Assembly: GCA_021324155.1 (NCBI GenBank)
Contig: JAJPJQ010000051.1
Span: 62,001-126,000, forward strand
Length of the DNA stretch: 64,000 nt
DNA from: Pseudomonadota bacterium
GTDB lineage: Bacteria > Desulfobacterota > Binatia > UBA9968
Reading direction: 5' to 3'
Positions 36,380 through 43,316 of this stretch are shown here, in pieces. Both the position numbers and the translations under genes were made by a program. The notes under the pieces are model-generated. The model saw only the letters and a program-made list of their open reading frames with translations. It searched no databases and was not told where the DNA came from. The stretch's first letter is position 1. The number at the start of each line of letters is the position of its first letter.

Positions 36380-36414
36380 CGGTGCGGCACGCCCGTGCCT
36401 CGACTCCGGACTTT

Positions 36415-36449
36415 CACTCACGCCTCACCGCTCGTGCCTCGCGCCTTAT
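36415..36449. repeat. Heptad repeat CTCACGC class
   Basis: CACTCAC/GCCTCAC/CGCTCGT/GCCTCGC/GCCTTAT, five degenerate 7-mers in the spacer after the DUF4340 gene. The same unit appears at 37045, 37581 and 63432. Confidence 0.75.
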
Positions 36450-36612
36450 GCCCCCTTGACCCGTTCCCATGGCGAAGGCTATAAACCAGGACGTTCCAAA
36501 AAAACGAGATGCGGTGCCTTGAAGCTGAAACACGCTGTGTTTTAAGCTTTATTCGGTATCGTTTACTTTCTCGCGGCAACCCGGGTTGGCCGCGATGACC
36601 GAGACGGACTAA

Positions 36613-36921
36613 GTGGCGGCGAAGAAAAATCCCAGAACAGAAATTCAGATCCAGGACGAATTCAGGAAGAAAAGAAGGCTCTTCCGGCTGCTGGTGGTTG
36701 GACTGGTGGCCCTCATGATCCTTTATGGACGCCTCACTTCAGTCGAAGACCAGGCGGCGACGGGCAGTGTTTTCACTTTAGGGTGCGTCATCCTGCTTGC
36801 GGCGGCGGCATGGGCGGTCTTCCGCTGCCCGAGCTGCCGCGCGTCCCTGCGGCAAAGTCACTGGCTTCCGTGGCGCCGGACGTTCTATTGCCCGCAATGC
36901 GGCGTCAGATTCACGGGCTGA
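36613..36921 (+). CDS. Small membrane protein with C-terminal zinc ribbon
   Basis: 102 aa from a GTG start without an obvious Shine-Dalgarno sequence. A basic N-terminus (EFRKKRRLFRLLVV), two transmembrane helices (LLVVGLVALMILYG and VFTLGCVILLAAAAWAVF) and a C-terminal C4 zinc ribbon FRCPSCRASL...FYCPQCGVRF. It is clearly paralogous to the gene at 37620 (same layout, shared KxRRxFRLL, WxVFRCPxCRxSL and LPWRxxxxCPxCG). Function unknown; the location downstream of the gliding-type ABC operon may be incidental. Confidence 0.8.
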   Translation: MAAKKNPRTEIQIQDEFRKKRRLFRLLVVGLVALMILYGRLTSVEDQAATGSVFTLGCVILLAAAAWAVFRCPSCRASLRQSHWLPWRRTFYCPQCGVRFTG

Positions 36922-36954
36922 GAACTCCAAAGAAGGCAGAAGGAGTGCTTCGGC

Positions 36955-36981
36955 AGAGCCTGTCCTGACCCTGTCGAAGGG
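36955..36981. repeat. Dispersed TCGACAGG-type repeat
   Basis: AGAGCCTGTCCTGACCCTGTCGAAGGG, an intergenic copy of the repeat also found near 14776 and 47280. Such imperfectly palindromic elements are widespread in GC-rich genomes. Confidence 0.65.
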
Positions 36982-37044
36982 CCGATTCTAACAAGGGCAC
37001 GGCACGCCGTGGCCCTACGCTCCGGAAACAGAACCAGTCATAAC

Positions 37045-37065
37045 AACTCACGCCTAATGCTCGCT
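37045..37065. repeat. Degenerate heptad repeat, CTCACGC class
   Basis: AACTCAC/GCCTAAT/GCTCGCT, three decayed 7-mers just upstream of the small ORF at 37085. Confidence 0.5.
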
Positions 37066-37084
37066 ATGGTATGATGCAGCTGTT

Positions 37085-37180
37085 GTGAAGAAACGGCTCG
37101 ATAGACTCAACTTGATTTTGCTTTTAGTTCTTTTACTTTATTTCCTGTTCCGCTTCTTCGAACCGGTCACGATGCATTAG
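37085..37180 (+). CDS. Possible 31-residue single-span membrane peptide
   Basis: A GTG-initiated small ORF below the track's length limit: two basic residues, then RLDRLNLILLLVLLLYFLFRFFEPV and a stop, i.e. one strongly hydrophobic helix with a positive N-terminus. It is followed 9 bp later by the lipoprotein gene. No good Shine-Dalgarno sequence is seen. It could equally be chance sequence. Confidence 0.3.
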   Translation: MKKRLDRLNLILLLVLLLYFLFRFFEPVTMH

Positions 37181-37189
37181 CAAGGACCG

Positions 37190-37573
37190 ATGAGGGCCGA
37201 TCTCCGCATTCACCCAATAACGATCTTTCTGTTTATTACCGCGGCGCTCTGCGCCTGCTCGCTGTTCGGCGGCGGCTCCGCAAAATACGATTTCATCGGC
37301 ACGGTCGTCAGCATGAAGGACGACTTTCCGATTCCCGGCGTCAAAGTCACCGCCGCGTGCGAAAACCCGAAGCTCGACGCGAGCGAGACCACGACCAACG
37401 TCGACGGCAATTTCCACCTGGAGCGCGCGTTCGCCGGCGACATCGCCCGCTGCGACCTCGCCTTCGAGCATCCGAAGTACAGGAGCAGAGCGCTGCGCGT
37501 CGATGCGCGATTGGTGACCAGGGACGGAGCGAGCACGCTGTGGCGGATCAACGTCCGGCTCGAGCCGCGCTGA
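37190..37573 (+). CDS. Lipoprotein with carboxypeptidase-regulatory-like beta domain
   Basis: 127 aa. Signal peptide MRADLRIHPITIFLFITAALCAC ends in a lipobox-like LCAC. The mature domain YDFIGTVVSMKDDFPIPGVKVTAACENPKLDASETTTNVDGNFHLERAF matches the transthyretin-like CarboxypepD-regulatory pattern (G-x-V-x-D...G-V-x-V...T-x-x-D-G-x-F). Such domains are structural beta sandwiches in the periplasm or on the surface. It lies between the two zinc-ribbon membrane protein genes. Function unknown. Confidence 0.8.
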   Translation: MRADLRIHPITIFLFITAALCACSLFGGGSAKYDFIGTVVSMKDDFPIPGVKVTAACENPKLDASETTTNVDGNFHLERAFAGDIARCDLAFEHPKYRSRALRVDARLVTRDGASTLWRINVRLEPR

Positions 37574-37580
37574 TCACTCC

Positions 37581-37615
37581 GGCTCACGCCTCGCGCCTCA
37601 CGACTCACGCCTGAC
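37581..37615. repeat. Heptad repeat CTCACGC class, five units
   Basis: GGCTCAC/GCCTCGC/GCCTCAC/GACTCAC/GCCTGAC, five consecutive period-7 units filling the spacer between two genes. This is the clearest array in the window. Confidence 0.85.
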
Positions 37616-37619
37616 TTAG

Positions 37620-37901
37620 ATGGAATTTCACGAGCAATTTAAGAGCAAGCGCAGAAGCTTCCGGCTGCTGATCGCCGCCCTCGCCATCCTCCTCTTCATC
37701 CACTATTTCACCAAGCCGGTCGAGGAATCGCTCGCCGGCGTCGGCAACGTCCTCTTTATCGGCGGCCTGGTCATGATCGCTCTCTATTCGTGGCTCGTCT
37801 TCCGCTGCCCCAACTGCCGCAGTTCTCTGCCTCAGACCTTCGCGCTGCCGTGGCGCAAAGAATGCAAATGCCCGGAATGCGGGGAGAGATTGACGATTTA
37901 A
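37620..37901 (+). CDS. Small membrane protein with C-terminal zinc ribbon (paralogue)
   Basis: 93 aa, ATG start. Basic N-terminus FKSKRRSFRLLIAALAILLFIHYF, a second helix VLFIGGLVMIALYSWLVF and a C4 ribbon FRCPNCRSSL...CKCPECGERL. It is paralogous to the gene at 36613, implying duplication around the lipoprotein gene. Both have helices first and zinc ribbon last, the reverse of TM2/zinc-ribbon proteins such as 43805. Function unknown. Confidence 0.82.
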   Translation: MEFHEQFKSKRRSFRLLIAALAILLFIHYFTKPVEESLAGVGNVLFIGGLVMIALYSWLVFRCPNCRSSLPQTFALPWRKECKCPECGERLTI

Positions 37902-37911
37902 CCGGCGCGCC

Positions 37912-38273
37912 TCACTTCGCCGCCGCAGGCTTGCCCTTCATCTCCACCACGACGACTTTGAAAGCCTTATCGCCCACATTCTCGGGCAGAAGCTTGGACG
38001 CGGCGTCCCATTGAGTCGTGCGGCCTTGATGGTCGAGTCATGCGCCTTCCGATCGGGCATGGCGCCGGTCAGGAACACGACCACGCTCGCCAAATGTGAG
38101 TGCATCACCGAGTTTTCGGCGGGCGCATAGCTGACGCAAGCACCCGGACCTGCGCCGTTTTCGAGCTCCACCTTGTAATGTTTCGAGTCGACTTTTGCGG
38201 CGTCCTGCGCCAGCGCCGGTGCTGCTGATGCGCCCATCAAAAACACCGCCAGCACGAAGAGCTTTCGTCGCAT
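37912..38273 (-). pseudogene. Frameshifted small periplasmic cupin
   Basis: The start at ATG 38273 (GGGAGAG upstream) gives a signal peptide MRRKLFVLAVFLMGASAAPALAQ and the cupin-like KHYKVELENGAGPGACVSYAPAENSVMHSHLASVVVFLTGAM. After TIKAARL the reading frame is lost; moving to the neighbouring frame restores QWDAASKLLPENVGDKAFKVVVVEMKGKPAAAK and a stop at 37912, which is the expected C-terminus. The span is 362 bp, consistent with a single-base deletion near 38014. Either a real pseudogene or a sequencing/assembly error. Confidence 0.8.
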
Positions 38274-38573
38274 GATTTCTCTCCCTAAATGGTTGGGGTC
38301 GACACAGCGGCGGCCTATGCCGGCGATCAAGCTGAGAAGTCTTAAGCTGTAGAACCCAAGTACCAACGGGCGAAAAATAGGAAGAAAAAAATGTCGGTGT
38401 TCTTTTCCCCCACCGCCTGATCGAAAATTTGGATTGGCATTATTTAAAAACTTGATTGATGCTTCCACGTTTCGGTAATTCTCGGAACGTCGAAAGATCG
38501 ATGAGAACGTCCGATGGGCTAGAGAAGGTGGGAAAGATCGAGCCTGCCGATGTAGCGCATCGTGCAGCCGCGA
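38274..38573. other. Intergenic region, no supported gene
   Basis: About 300 bp upstream of the frameshifted cupin. Part of it (about 38413-38500) looks distantly similar to 43150-43262: shared GAAATTT..GATGGC, TTATTTAAAAA and GTTTCGG-AATT blocks in the same order. No clear promoter. Confidence 0.4.
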
Positions 38574-38771
38574 TTAAGCTTGCAGGAGTGTAAAAATCTG
38601 CCGGTAGAAAGTGTTGTCAGTGAACATCAGGCAACCCATGTACTCGCAGTCCTCATATTCCATGATGAGGAAAAAACGGTTTGACGGGTCGCCGCGAGAT
38701 GGACTGATTTCGGTGACAATACCAACCTCGCCCTGAACGTCTCTTATATTCCCCCGTCGCGCCAAATTCAT
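38574..38771 (-). CDS. Small hypothetical protein, KOW/SH3-like character
   Basis: 65 aa if begun at ATG 38771 (MNLARRGNIRDVQGEVGIVTEI). The sequence GEVGIVTEISPSRGDPSNRFFLIMEYEDCEYMGCLMFTDNTF has the look of a small beta-barrel (KOW-like GxVGIVTxI, then EYxDxEYxGCLMF) as in phage-derived or chromosomal small proteins. The ORF-track extension upstream overlaps another gene and is not credible. Start and function uncertain. Confidence 0.5.
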   Translation of the reverse strand: MNLARRGNIRDVQGEVGIVTEISPSRGDPSNRFFLIMEYEDCEYMGCLMFTDNTFYRQIFTLLQA

Positions 38772-38964
38772 ACCGGCGGCCAGTTCGCCACACCGGAACA
38801 GGACATAAGAGGATGGGGGCGCAGTTCCATGAACCCGGGGTATACCTTCGGACGGCCTTTGTCCGGGGATGGCTACTCGCGCCGTCCGACCGACCCTCCC
38901 GGTGGTGTTTCGCGCGGAGTTTTCCGCCCCCTTGTCCTCGGGGTGTTTTCCTGTACACTGTCGC

Positions 38965-39276
38965 ATGGCAAAAATCTGGTTTGTGAAAGAAGGTACGTTT
39001 CCCACGCGCGGCCACAAGCAGGCGGATCGGAGCGTCGCCTGGTGCGTGCGCCACCTCGGCCTCGCGCCGAAGCAGCGGGTGTCGTCAGCGGGCGTGATCG
39101 GCGGCGCCGATCTCTCGGGCTTCAAGGCCGAGCACGGCCGCGTGGTCGTGAGCATCGGCCGCGAGGACGAAGAGCCCGCCACCATGGATTGGCCGCAGGG
39201 ATTTTATCTTCTGGCGATCGATGCCGATACGGCGCGACAGGCGCTCGGCTTCACGCCGGGGTCCGAACCGATTTAG
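38965..39276 (+). CDS. Hypothetical protein
   Basis: 103 aa from ATG 38965 (MAKIWFVKEGTFPTRGHKQADRSVAWCVRHLGL); the upstream extension in the track lacks support. It contains GGADLSGFKAEHGRVVVSIGREDEEPATMDWPQGFYLL. Soluble, no signal peptide or known motif. No ribosome site is evident. It is divergent from the small gene at 38574 and convergent with rpoZ. Confidence 0.65.
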   Translation: MAKIWFVKEGTFPTRGHKQADRSVAWCVRHLGLAPKQRVSSAGVIGGADLSGFKAEHGRVVVSIGREDEEPATMDWPQGFYLLAIDADTARQALGFTPGSEPI

Positions 39277-39351
39277 GCTCCCGCCGGGCGTTTCGCGAAA
39301 AGAACCGGAATTTTTAGACGAGCGCTCCCGAAATCGGGGGCGGCTGGACAC

Positions 39352-39585
39352 TCAGCGCCGCACGGGAAGCGGAAGCGCCGTCGGCGCGGGGACATCGGGC
39401 TCCGCAGCCCAGCGGACTTTACCCGCGGCGATCTCGCGCAGCGCCGTGACGATGTCGCGGTTGTCGCATTTGAGGAGCGGGCTCGCACCCTTCAGGAGCT
39501 GCCGCGCCCGTTTGGTGGCGAGGCTGACGAGCTCGAAGCGGCTGGAGACGCCGCCGAGGCAATCTTCGATCGTTATTCTAGCCAT
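39352..39585 (-). CDS. rpoZ: RNA polymerase omega subunit
   Basis: 77 aa. MARITIEDCLGGVSSRFELVSLATKRARQLL with LLKCDNRDIVTALREIAAGKV matches the omega fold (RFELVxLAxxRARQL and NKxxVxALREIxxG). Omega helps assemble beta-prime and, in many bacteria, contributes to a ppGpp site. It is not next to gmk or spoT here; a MESH1-like ppGpp hydrolase homologue is encoded at 46.7 kb. Confidence 0.9.
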   Translation of the reverse strand: MARITIEDCLGGVSSRFELVSLATKRARQLLKGASPLLKCDNRDIVTALREIAAGKVRWAAEPDVPAPTALPLPVRR

Positions 39586-39645
39586 GGTCCACAGTACGCC
39601 TCGTGTCGCGGGAACACAACGGCAATCTGGTTTATTTTTTAAGCG

Positions 39646-39873
39646 TTATTTGTCTATTTTTATGGTGTGACGAGAAATCGGTTCGGATTTTTTCCGGTCG
39701 CGGATTTTGCCGCCTGGATGATTTTTCGGTGCTTTATCTTGGACGATGTGCGTGCGATGGCCGAGCGAACAGCGGTATTGCGAGATGGTTTCCTCGTTTT
39801 CGGGGCTCTCGAGTTCCAAAGGCATGCCGCATTCTTTGCGGTCGATGATCGCGAGACATCTCTTCGTTTGCAT
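39646..39873 (-). CDS. Small hypothetical protein with Cys/His cluster
   Basis: 75 aa: RCLAIIDRKECGMPLELE, then ISQYRCSLGHRTHIV, and a basic C-terminal tail. Two N-terminal cysteines plus CSLGHRTH resemble a small metal-binding ribbon (CxLGH is common in zinc-ribbon proteins of this size). No family name recognised. It lies 29 bp downstream of the SEC-C gene on the same strand. Confidence 0.55.
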   Translation of the reverse strand: MQTKRCLAIIDRKECGMPLELESPENEETISQYRCSLGHRTHIVQDKAPKNHPGGKIRDRKKSEPISRHTIKIDK

Positions 39874-39902
39874 GGGTTTTCAACCGCAAATTTTATCGCG
39901 CT

Positions 39903-40604
39903 TTACCATCTCACCCCGCAGCAGCGTTTATATTTCTTGCCGCTACCACAGGGACAAGGATCGGCACGGTTGTTGGGCGGGGCGCTTGCGCTCGGGCCCG
40001 TCGATAAAAATGCGAAGGCTGGATGGTCCGAAGGAACGTCGTAACCCAAGGCGGCGTAGCAATTCAGATGATGGGTCGCCTCGGCCCGCGATCCCGCCCT
40101 CTGGTCCTTTTTGCTCGCGCTGTCACCCGACCTTGCGTCGAGCACGCGAACCGCTTCATGCAGCACCGCGACGCAGAGCTCTGTCTCATTTTCCCACAGG
40201 CTGGAGTTCCGGCGCAGAATGGTTATCGGATTCGTTGGCCCGCCCGCCCCGGTAAAAGGACCGACACCGTCCGCATCGGTTTCAACGTACCCCGTTCCCC
40301 GCACCGCGGCCACGAACATCGCCTTATCCAGATCCAATTCGTTCGGCTCTTTCAGCCGGCGATAGGCGGTGTGCACCGACGCGATCAATTTTTCTCGGCG
40401 CTCCGATGCGAGCGGATGCATGGTGATTTCTATTTCCCGCCCGTGCATGTCGCGGATCCGCGCGGAGCCGAAGTCAAGTCCGTAAGGGAAACGAACTGCT
40501 CGCAATTCGAGGCTGCCAAAGGCGCAGCGATCCGGATCCTTATCAAAGGTTTCGTTCGTGCGCTTTTCCAAAATCAGCACTCGTCCGAACGTCCTTTCAT
40601 CCAA
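39903..40604 (-). CDS. SEC-C motif protein
   Basis: 233 aa. The C-terminus ADPCPCGSGKKYKRCCG is a perfect SEC-C zinc motif, as in the SecA tail. The N-terminal 190 residues show no domain I recognise, with FGSARIRDMHGREIEITMHPLASERREKLIASVHTAYRRLKE in the middle. SEC-C is often a metal or protein/nucleic-acid binding appendage, so the function cannot be read from it. It overlaps the upstream small membrane protein gene by 31 bp. Confidence 0.78.
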   Translation of the reverse strand: MDERTFGRVLILEKRTNETFDKDPDRCAFGSLELRAVRFPYGLDFGSARIRDMHGREIEITMHPLASERREKLIASVHTAYRRLKEPNELDLDKAMFVAAVRGTGYVETDADGVGPFTGAGGPTNPITILRRNSSLWENETELCVAVLHEAVRVLDARSGDSASKKDQRAGSRAEATHHLNCYAALGYDVPSDHPAFAFLSTGPSASAPPNNRADPCPCGSGKKYKRCCGVRW

Positions 40605-40783
40605 ATCATTCTTAGTTCGGCCATGATAACCACAACGCCGGTGGCGAGGAGCATTGCCGCGGCAAGCTTCGGCCCCAGCGCAGCACTGCTTTGGATGTGC
40701 ATCGTTATCTCCGGAAAAGCAAAAACGGTCATTCCGAGAACGGTGAGGGTAGCGCCTACCAGCATTTTTCGAGTGACATACAT
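40574..40783 (-). CDS. Small two-helix membrane protein
   Basis: 69 aa from ATG 40783, with AGGGAG upstream. Two hydrophobic segments: MLVGATLTVLGMTVFAFP and LAAAMLLATGVVVIMAELRMIW, joined by EITMHIQSSAALGPK. No motif recognised. It overlaps the SEC-C gene downstream, suggesting coupling. Confidence 0.6.
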   Translation of the reverse strand: MYVTRKMLVGATLTVLGMTVFAFPEITMHIQSSAALGPKLAAAMLLATGVVVIMAELRMIWMKGRSDEC

Positions 40784-40805
40784 TGAATTTCTCCCTGCTC
40801 TTTGA

Positions 40806-41048
40806 TCAATGGGCGGACCGAGGTTTTCCCAAGCGGGGCCCAAATGGTTTCCTTTTTTCAAAAAATCCTTCGCGCAACAGCTCGACAAAAGCCCGACGGG
40901 TGATCCGATAGGCATCTTGGCCATTTTCGGAGTATTGAAACGCCAGACCGCTCGCGATGGTCAGGAGCTTCCTGACACCAGCGTCGGCAATCTCGCCACG
41001 GGGGCTTGTTTTCCTTCGGTTCAATGAAATTTTTACGGCCGATTGCAC
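40806..41048 (-). CDS. Possible small hypothetical protein
   Basis: 80 aa: basic, soluble, with GVRKLLTIASGLAFQYSENGQDAYRITRRAFVELLREGFF. No motif or good ribosome site. It fills an otherwise empty gap on the same strand as its neighbours, which is the main support. Confidence 0.3.
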   Translation of the reverse strand: MQSAVKISLNRRKTSPRGEIADAGVRKLLTIASGLAFQYSENGQDAYRITRRAFVELLREGFFEKRKPFGPRLGKPRSAH

Positions 41049-41060
41049 GCGCGAGCTAAC

Positions 41061-41276
41061 CTAGAGGATGAACGGGCGGGAGTTTGCCGCGCGGTAGCCG
41101 ATGATCTGGTGGCGGCGCTCGCCGTGCATCGCCCCCGCCCCGGTATCCGGAGCGGCGCCGCACTTCGGGCAGCGCTTTTCTCGCGCCGCGGCGCCGGCGC
41201 GCTCGCGTTCGGTCAAAAGTAATTCGAAAGCGCTCTCACACTTGCGGCATCTGAACGTCCACGTCCCCGTGTCCAT
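41061..41276 (-). CDS. Small zinc-ribbon protein (paralogue of 46318)
   Basis: 71 aa from ATG 41276. MDTGTWTFRCRKCESAFELLLTERERAG...KRCPKCGAAPD is a C4 zinc ribbon (CRxCxxxF...CPxC), followed by GERRHQIIGYR. The gene at 46318 encodes the same layout (WTFRCRSCGSVFEL...KRCPKCDHAPD...GERWHKIIGYR), so the two are paralogues. Such ribbons resemble FmdB-type regulatory proteins. Function unknown. It lies between an RRM gene terminator and the small genes downstream. Confidence 0.8.
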   Translation of the reverse strand: MDTGTWTFRCRKCESAFELLLTERERAGAAAREKRCPKCGAAPDTGAGAMHGERRHQIIGYRAANSRPFIL

Positions 41277-41371
41277 GGCCCAGTATGGGCTCTCGACGAT
41301 CGATAAACAATACTTTGTCGGTAATATAATTAATGGCTCATGATATCGACGGTTTGGCGGCGCAGCGCGGC

Positions 41372-41405
41372 AAAAAAAGGGGGGCAAACCGACGGTTGCC
41401 CCCCT
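41372..41405 (-). terminator. Intrinsic terminator of RRM protein gene
   Basis: On the minus strand GGGGGGCAA-CCGTCGG-TTGCCCCCC followed by TTTTTTT. A perfect 9-bp stem with a clean U-run, 23 bp downstream of the RRM stop. Confidence 0.95.
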
Positions 41406-41427
41406 TCTGACTTTTAGCGCTGAGACT

Positions 41428-41745
41428 TTACCAGCGCTGGCCGCCGTTGCGGCTTCCGCCCTTGCCGTTGCGGCTGCCGCCGCCGTTGTCGCGGCGCTCC
41501 ATCGGCTTGGCCTCGTTGACAACGAGCGTGCGGCCGTCGAGCTGCGTGCCGTTCAAAGCATCGATCGCGCTCTGCGCCTCCTGGCTCGTGGCCATTTCGA
41601 CGAAGCCGAAGCCGCGCGATTGGCCGGTGAATTTATCGGCGATCAGGCGCGCGGACGCGACCGTGCCGTGCGGCGCGAAGACTTCCTCGAGCTTTCCTTC
41701 GGTCACCGAATAAGGCAGCCCGCCTACGTATAGTTTATTACCCAT
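41428..41745 (-). CDS. RRM-type RNA-binding protein
   Basis: 105 aa. One RNA recognition motif: RNP2-like KLYVGGLPYSV and RNP1 RGFGFVEM, with the usual spacing, and a Gly/Arg/Asn-rich tail (NGGGSRNGKGGSRNGGQRW). This is the small glycine-rich RRM family of bacteria, often cold-inducible, binding single-stranded RNA. A strong AGGAGGAGAAC site precedes the ATG, and about 240 bp of gene-free DNA lies upstream, long enough for a regulated leader. A terminator follows directly, so it is monocistronic. Confidence 0.94.
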   Translation of the reverse strand: MGNKLYVGGLPYSVTEGKLEEVFAPHGTVASARLIADKFTGQSRGFGFVEMATSQEAQSAIDALNGTQLDGRTLVVNEAKPMERRDNGGGSRNGKGGSRNGGQRW

Positions 41746-41986
41746 GTTCTCCTCCTATAAGAGAAACTGTTGATGTCTTTGACCCTGGAAGCTTGAGCTA
41801 AATGGAGCAGAACGGGCGTTGTAGCAGGCTCTGGTCGGTTTACCGTTTAGGCGAATTTCGCAAGGGAGAGACAGACGAGGCCTCGTTGCAGTAGATTCCG
41901 TTTTCAGGAGGCCTTTTACTGAAGTGGATAAGACATCGTATGGGTTTTCGCGCGCGTTGTCAACCGCCCGGGAAATAATTCGTGAT

Positions 41987-42415
41987 TTATTTTCGCGTGA
42001 GCCCCGGCGCGCCGCCGAAAAACTCCATCGACGGCGTAACTGGCGCCGCGCTTTTCTTTCCCGCCCTAGCGCCGCGACGCGCTCTGCCGCGCGCCGTAAC
42101 GGCGGCGCGTATATGCTCCGCGTCGAGATCGAGCGACTCGCAAAGCGCGACAAACGAGAAGACGCGATGCGACTTGCTGACAAACCAGCGAAGCGCCTCG
42201 TCCCTAAGCTCTGGGTGCTGCGCGTCGTCGAGGCACGCAAAGGCATCTTCTAGGACAGCGCAGAGGAGCGCAGTCTCCGGACAATCCAGCGCGCTCTGCC
42301 CGGAATCAAAAAACGGCGCCGGCGGGCGCGTCTTGAGCGGCTTCAGCCACGAGTGAGAATGTGCGCGCGCCCCGGCGGCTGCGGCTTTCGGTCGTCTACC
42401 GCGACGCCGCTTCAT
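41987..42415 (-). CDS. Hypothetical protein coupled to CarD-like regulator
   Basis: 142 aa, basic at both ends (MKRRRGRRPKAAAAG and a Lys/Arg-rich tail). The core is ETALLCAVLEDAFACLDD...RDEALRWFVSKSHRVFSFVALCESLDLDAEHIRAAV, a helical domain whose FSFVALCExLDLD segment resembles families seen in other proteobacteria but not one I can name. Its start overlaps the CarD-like gene by 4 bp, so translation is coupled and the two likely act together, perhaps on RNA polymerase or DNA. Confidence 0.72.
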   Translation of the reverse strand: MKRRRGRRPKAAAAGARAHSHSWLKPLKTRPPAPFFDSGQSALDCPETALLCAVLEDAFACLDDAQHPELRDEALRWFVSKSHRVFSFVALCESLDLDAEHIRAAVTARGRARRGARAGKKSAAPVTPSMEFFGGAPGLTRK

Positions 42416-42930
42416 ACTCCGCTCCGCGCTTTTGGCCGCGGCCGGCCTCTGCCGCCTGCCGCCAGCGCATCGTCGATGCTCGCCTCGGCGGCGCTCTCGC
42501 TCTCGCCGAGAACTTCGGCTATCTCGCGCGCCAGCAGGCGGCGTGCCTTTTCGAGCAGGCCGTCGCCGTTGAAACGGTTGATGCCGGCGATATCTGTAAG
42601 CAGCGCTATGAGTTCGGCGAGGTCGAGCGCCGCGCCGGAGGCGAAAAGCCTCGAGTGATCGTGCGCGCGCAGTTTCCCGTTGGCGGCCGGCCGCGGCGGC
42701 TGTGCAAGACGATCGAGCACTTCGGAGATCTCGGATTTCGTTACCAGACGCCGCACGCCCGCCACGGGCGCCCGGCCGAACGGTACAAAGAATTCGGGGC
42801 CGCCGTCACCAAGCGGAATCAAATGGTGAAACTTGGCGCGCTCGCCGCCGACCACTTTGGTGACGACCGGTCCGATGAGACAAGGACCCTGAAGAGGATA
42901 GCTGACTTTAGTTCCCTCGCTGAGCCGCAT
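42412..42930 (-). CDS. CarD/TRCF-like transcriptional regulator
   Basis: 172 aa from ATG 42930 with GGAG upstream. The N-terminal domain RLSEGTKVSYPLQGPCLIGPVVTKVVGGERAKFHHLIPLGDGGPEFFVPFGRAPVAGVR matches the CarD/TRCF RNAP-interacting fold (GxxVxYPxxGxxxI...P). The C-terminal half (RRLLAREIAEVLGES and flanks) is helical and could contact DNA, as in CarD. CarD-family proteins stabilise open complexes at rRNA and housekeeping promoters. Upstream lies an extended -10 promoter and a terminator-like leader hairpin. Confidence 0.82.
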   Translation of the reverse strand: MRLSEGTKVSYPLQGPCLIGPVVTKVVGGERAKFHHLIPLGDGGPEFFVPFGRAPVAGVRRLVTKSEISEVLDRLAQPPRPAANGKLRAHDHSRLFASGAALDLAELIALLTDIAGINRFNGDGLLEKARRLLAREIAEVLGESESAAEASIDDALAAGGRGRPRPKARSGV

Positions 42931-42969
42931 TTTGAAGTCTCCGTTTTGAAAACACTCGCCCCAAAAGCA

Positions 42970-43005
42970 CAAAAAGGTGGTCGCCCGATGGATGTGCGAC
43001 CACCT
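42970..43005 (-). terminator. Terminator-like hairpin in CarD-like gene leader
   Basis: On the minus strand AGGTGGTCGC-ACATCCATCGG-GCGACCACCT is a perfect 10-bp stem followed by TTTTTGTGCTTTT. It lies 40 bp upstream of the CarD-like start and about 50 nt after a predicted start of transcription, so it could be an attenuator of this gene or simply the terminator of the cupin 300 bp upstream. Confidence 0.7.
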
Positions 43006-43062
43006 CCGGAATACCCGGCGCTCCAGTAGCGGGACGCTCGCCCGGGACGCCAGTCGCTCAGT

Positions 43063-43071
43063 ATTATAGCA
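43063..43071 (-). promoter_or_regulatory. Extended -10 promoter for CarD-like gene
   Basis: On the minus strand TGCTATAAT, a perfect -10 with the TGN extension. No good -35 is present at 17 bp, as expected for extended -10 promoters. Confidence 0.55.
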
Positions 43072-43316
43072 GAAGCCAGTAAATAAGATAGAGCGCGGAC
43101 CGGCGGCTTATGGGACTGTTTTGCCCCGCTCCGTCGTCAAACCGCTGGTCCGGCGCGTCATCTGAAATTTCCGATGGCCGCAGGGTTATTTAAAAAATAA
43201 ATGACCGCAGGAATTTCAAGCGAGCCATCTGTGTTTCGGGAATTGCCGAGACATCGAAGGATTAATTGACATTAAGCTACCGGGATTTCCTTCCGTTGGA
43301 ATGATGGAACACGCGG

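Larger units (their letters stand above)
42931..43316. other. CarD-like gene leader and intergenic region
   Basis: 386 bp between the interrupted cupin and the CarD-like gene. It holds an extended -10 element near 43063, a terminator-like hairpin at 42975-43005, and a GC-rich stretch with repeated CGTCCCG. The part around 43150-43262 resembles 38413-38500. No protein-coding ORF is supported. Confidence 0.6.
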
